This document shows positions 62,665 to 64,000 of a DNA stretch of 64,000 bases, in pieces. The position numbers and the translations under genes are program-made. The notes below the pieces were generated by a model that was given only the letters and a program-made list of their open reading frames with translations, was not told where the DNA came from and searched no databases. The DNA comes from an uncultured Collinsella sp. GTDB lineage: Bacteria > Actinomycetota > Coriobacteriia > Coriobacteriales > Coriobacteriaceae. The stretch lies in assembly GCA_958443615.1 (NCBI GenBank), contig CAUCLI010000009.1, positions 1 through 64,000 on the forward strand, given 5' to 3'. Position 1 is the stretch's first letter, and every line of letters starts with the position of its first letter.

Positions 62665-62673
62665 ACTCTAGCA
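62665..62673 (-). promoter_or_regulatory. Extended -10 promoter for argS
   Basis: On the minus strand TGCTAGAGT (62673-62665) is an extended -10 element about 70 nt upstream of the argS start. A TTGACG lies slightly too far upstream (about 22 nt) for an ideal -35. Confidence 0.45.
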
Positions 62674-62872
62674 CAGCACAGCAGCTTACGGGCGTCAAAA
62701 CCCTTAAAACATGCGATTAGCCGCTTTTTTGGCGTCCGATTCGCCACGAAAACGCATAGAAAGATACGAAATTTTAGTTGATGGGATGCTTTGTTCAGGT
62801 GTTTTGCGAAAAACGTATACATCGGCATTTCTCCTCTGGCGCGCGATGCTCATATGTTTTCCCATATAAACA

Positions 62873-62881
62873 TGGTATTAT
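62873..62881 (+). promoter_or_regulatory. Extended -10 promoter for cdnL
   Basis: TGGTATTAT (62873-62881) is an extended -10 element in an AT-rich stretch, 41 nt upstream of the cdnL start. The -35 region is weak, as expected for extended -10 promoters. Confidence 0.45.
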
Positions 62882-62921
62882 TGTTGACATCGAGCGTATC
62901 GCGTATTCATTTGGAGGAAGT

Positions 62922-63431
62922 ATGTTTGAAATCGGACAGCACGTTATTCACCCCGGCCAGGGAGTCTGCACGGTCACCGGATTCACGGATGACGAGACGC
63001 ACCCCATGATCTTGCTGCGGGCGAGGTCCGGACATGCCGAGACGCACCTCATGTATCCCCTGGCCCAGGAGGGCCGCCTCCACGCGATCATCTCCCGCGA
63101 GGACGCCGAGGACCTTCTCGACTCCTATGCCGACCTGCCGGTCGACTCCTTCACCGAACGCAACAGCTCGCTCGAGGAAACCCATTTCAAGCAGCAGCTC
63201 AAACTCGGCGCGCCCGAGACGGTGCGCGTGGCAAAGACCATGCGCCGGCGCATCGTCGAGGCGGAGGCGCGCGGCAAGAAGCCGAGCAGCTATTACTCCC
63301 GCGTGCTCAAAGAGGCGCGCCGTCGCACGATCGAGGAGTTCGCCGTCGCCCTCGACGTCAACGAGGACGCCGTTGAAGCGCGCTTCATGGCAGCCGCGGT
63401 CAAAGCCGGCGAGATCCCGGCCGTCAACTGA
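62922..63431 (+). CDS. cdnL: CarD/CdnL-family RNA polymerase-binding regulator
   Basis: A 169-aa CdnL/CarD homologue. The N-terminal RNA-polymerase-interacting domain starts IGQHVIHPGQGVCTVTGF; the C-terminal half is helical and basic (AKTMRRRIVEAEARGKKPSSYYSRVL), as needed to stabilise the upstream edge of the promoter bubble. Such proteins activate rRNA and many housekeeping promoters in Actinobacteria. GGAGG (62913-62917) fixes the ATG at 62922. A 33-bp palindrome follows the stop. Confidence 0.93.
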   Translation: MFEIGQHVIHPGQGVCTVTGFTDDETHPMILLRARSGHAETHLMYPLAQEGRLHAIISREDAEDLLDSYADLPVDSFTERNSSLEETHFKQQLKLGAPETVRVAKTMRRRIVEAEARGKKPSSYYSRVLKEARRRTIEEFAVALDVNEDAVEARFMAAAVKAGEIPAVN

Positions 63432-63434
63432 CCG

Positions 63435-63467
63435 ACCTCAATTTAGGGACAGTCCCTAAATTGAGGT
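63435..63467. repeat. 33-bp perfect palindrome after cdnL
   Basis: The same palindrome as at 44263 (ACCTCAATTTAGGGAC, central A, exact complement). It starts 3 nt past the cdnL stop. A direct repeat CCGTCAACTGACC flanks it (63421-63433 and 63488-63500), the first copy lying inside the cdnL end, as if a segment had been duplicated during insertion. Confidence 0.9.
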
Positions 63468-63574
63468 TAAAACTGACGAGGCCCCGACCGTCAACTGACC
63501 CGGACGACGCCCTCGTTTTAGGGACGGACGTTGAGTCGAGGCGGCGTTCGCATGCCCCGGCACACGCCAGCGCG

Positions 63575-63583
63575 TGCTATAGT
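63575..63583 (+). promoter_or_regulatory. Extended -10 promoter of the structured RNA
   Basis: TGCTATAGT (63575-63583) is a strong extended -10 element; transcription should start near 63590. No consensus -35 lies at 17 nt. Confidence 0.55.
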
Positions 63584-63589
63584 GTGGTG

Positions 63590-63697
63590 CAGCAAGCCTC
63601 CCCCTTCACCGGATGGGGGAATCAAGGTGTCCGGCTCCCAACCGTAGGTACGGCGCTGTCGAGGCGTCGAAGGTCGGGGGCCTGGGCGCCTTTTTGC
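63590..63697 (+). ncRNA. Candidate structured small RNA or leader ending in a terminator
   Basis: From the promoter, about 106 nt run to AGGCG/CGCCT (63662-63666, 63687-63691) followed by TTTTT. Between them several helices can form: CCCCC/GGGGG pairs, CCGGA/TCCGG, and CCGTA/TACGG, suggesting a multi-branched fold. No ORF fits. The start codon of an HD-domain gene comes 29 nt after the T-tract, so this is either a free-standing RNA or a riboswitch/attenuator leader. I could not match it to SRP RNA, 6S RNA or a riboswitch class I know. Confidence 0.55.
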
Positions 63698-63725
63698 ACT
63701 TCAACGCCACCACCTAGGAGGAACC

Positions 63726-64000
63726 ATGGCACAGCTCAACGCCGGCATGACTCGCGAAGCGGCATTCGACCTGCTCAGCGAGCACAACAAAGACCCGTTC
63801 CACATCGAGCACGCCGAGACGGTCGAGCAGACCATGCGCTATTTCGCGCGCGAGTATGATCCCGAAAACGAGGAGTTCTGGGGCATCGTGGGCATGCTGC
63901 ACGACCTCGACTGGGAAGAGCACGACGACGACCCGATGAACCACACCATCTACGCCGCGAAGGACATCGAGGCGGCAGGCGGTTCGGCCGAGCTCATCCA
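63726..64000 (+). CDS. HD-domain hydrolase, 5' part
   Basis: Ninety-odd codons run off the right edge. The ATG at 63726 follows AGGAGGAACC. The sequence contains HIEHAETVEQTMRYF and MLHDLDWEEH, the His and His-Asp metal ligands of the HD superfamily (HDIG-type). These small HD proteins are metal-dependent phosphohydrolases, often annotated as hydrolases of unknown substrate. The upstream structured RNA may control it. Confidence 0.85.
   Translation, partial: MAQLNAGMTREAAFDLLSEHNKDPFHIEHAETVEQTMRYFAREYDPENEEFWGIVGMLHDLDWEEHDDDPMNHTIYAAKDIEAAGGSAELI

Noticed and set aside
63590..63697. Cobalamin, ZTP, Moco or SRP RNA identity for the structured RNA
   Set aside because: Short resemblances (GGGGAATC, TCCGGC, CCTGGGC) exist, but the B12 box, the ZTP CCGCCTGGGC motif and the SRP GGTCAGG/AGCAG core are absent.

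Overview
The window looks like a chromosome segment from a gut Coriobacteriia, most likely Collinsella or a close relative. The evidence is high GC, PTS enzyme I/HPr beside a fructokinase-type gene, a SUF operon with SufU, Rho with a very long basic N-terminal region, a CdnL/CarD homologue, a fused RmlC-RmlD and a GGGtGRT/NifU-like pair. The genus is inferred from remembered gene content and was not tested by search.

Layout. 1-3.7 kb: start of an unknown minus-strand gene, a hairpin-rich spacer, then fruK-ptsI-ptsH (minus). 3.9 kb: tRNA-Arg. 4-36.8 kb: a large surface-polysaccharide region. It opens with a CsbB/GtrB-like glycosyltransferase broken at a C9 tract (candidate phase-variable switch) coupled to a YfhO-type membrane glycosyltransferase. 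Minus-strand blocks follow: a GT-C-like membrane protein, several GT2 enzymes, the dTDP-rhamnose genes (rmlCD fusion, rmlB, rmlA), an MntA-HepT toxin-antitoxin pair, a Wzm/Wzt-type ABC exporter, a second tandem GT2 enzyme, two secreted peptidoglycan hydrolases with the same repeat module, large membrane proteins, an epimerase, an acyltransferase, a Wzx-type flippase, a DUF2304 protein and a DPM1-like GT2. 36.8-38.5 kb: a gene graveyard holding a decayed coiled-coil/membrane protein and the 3' end of a second wzt-like ATPase.

38.5-44.7 kb: a divergent Rrf2 regulator and sufC-B-D-S-U. 44.8-48 kb: an osmoprotectant-type ABC importer (permease, lipoprotein, ATPase, permease) interrupted by a structured inverted-repeat element. 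48.3-54.8 kb: a YbhN/LPG-synthase-like membrane protein, the NifU-like/GGGtGRT pair, a D-lactate-dehydrogenase-like enzyme and a fumarate-reductase-like flavoprotein. 55 kb: two tRNA-Lys and one tRNA-His. 55.4-64 kb: VanZ-like protein, an unknown membrane-anchored protein, an SDR, rho, argS, cdnL, a candidate structured RNA with its own promoter and terminator, and the start of an HD-domain hydrolase.

Functionally, the rhamnose genes supply dTDP-L-rhamnose, the GT2 enzymes assemble rhamnose-containing glycans, and two export routes (Wzm/Wzt and Wzx) are present. The CsbB-YfhO pair probably decorates a surface polymer, possibly in an on/off manner. GC content changes sharply along the region, indicating mosaic acquisition. 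A family of palindromic intergenic repeats (CTCAATT...GGGAC...) recurs at both ends of the window and beside suf genes.
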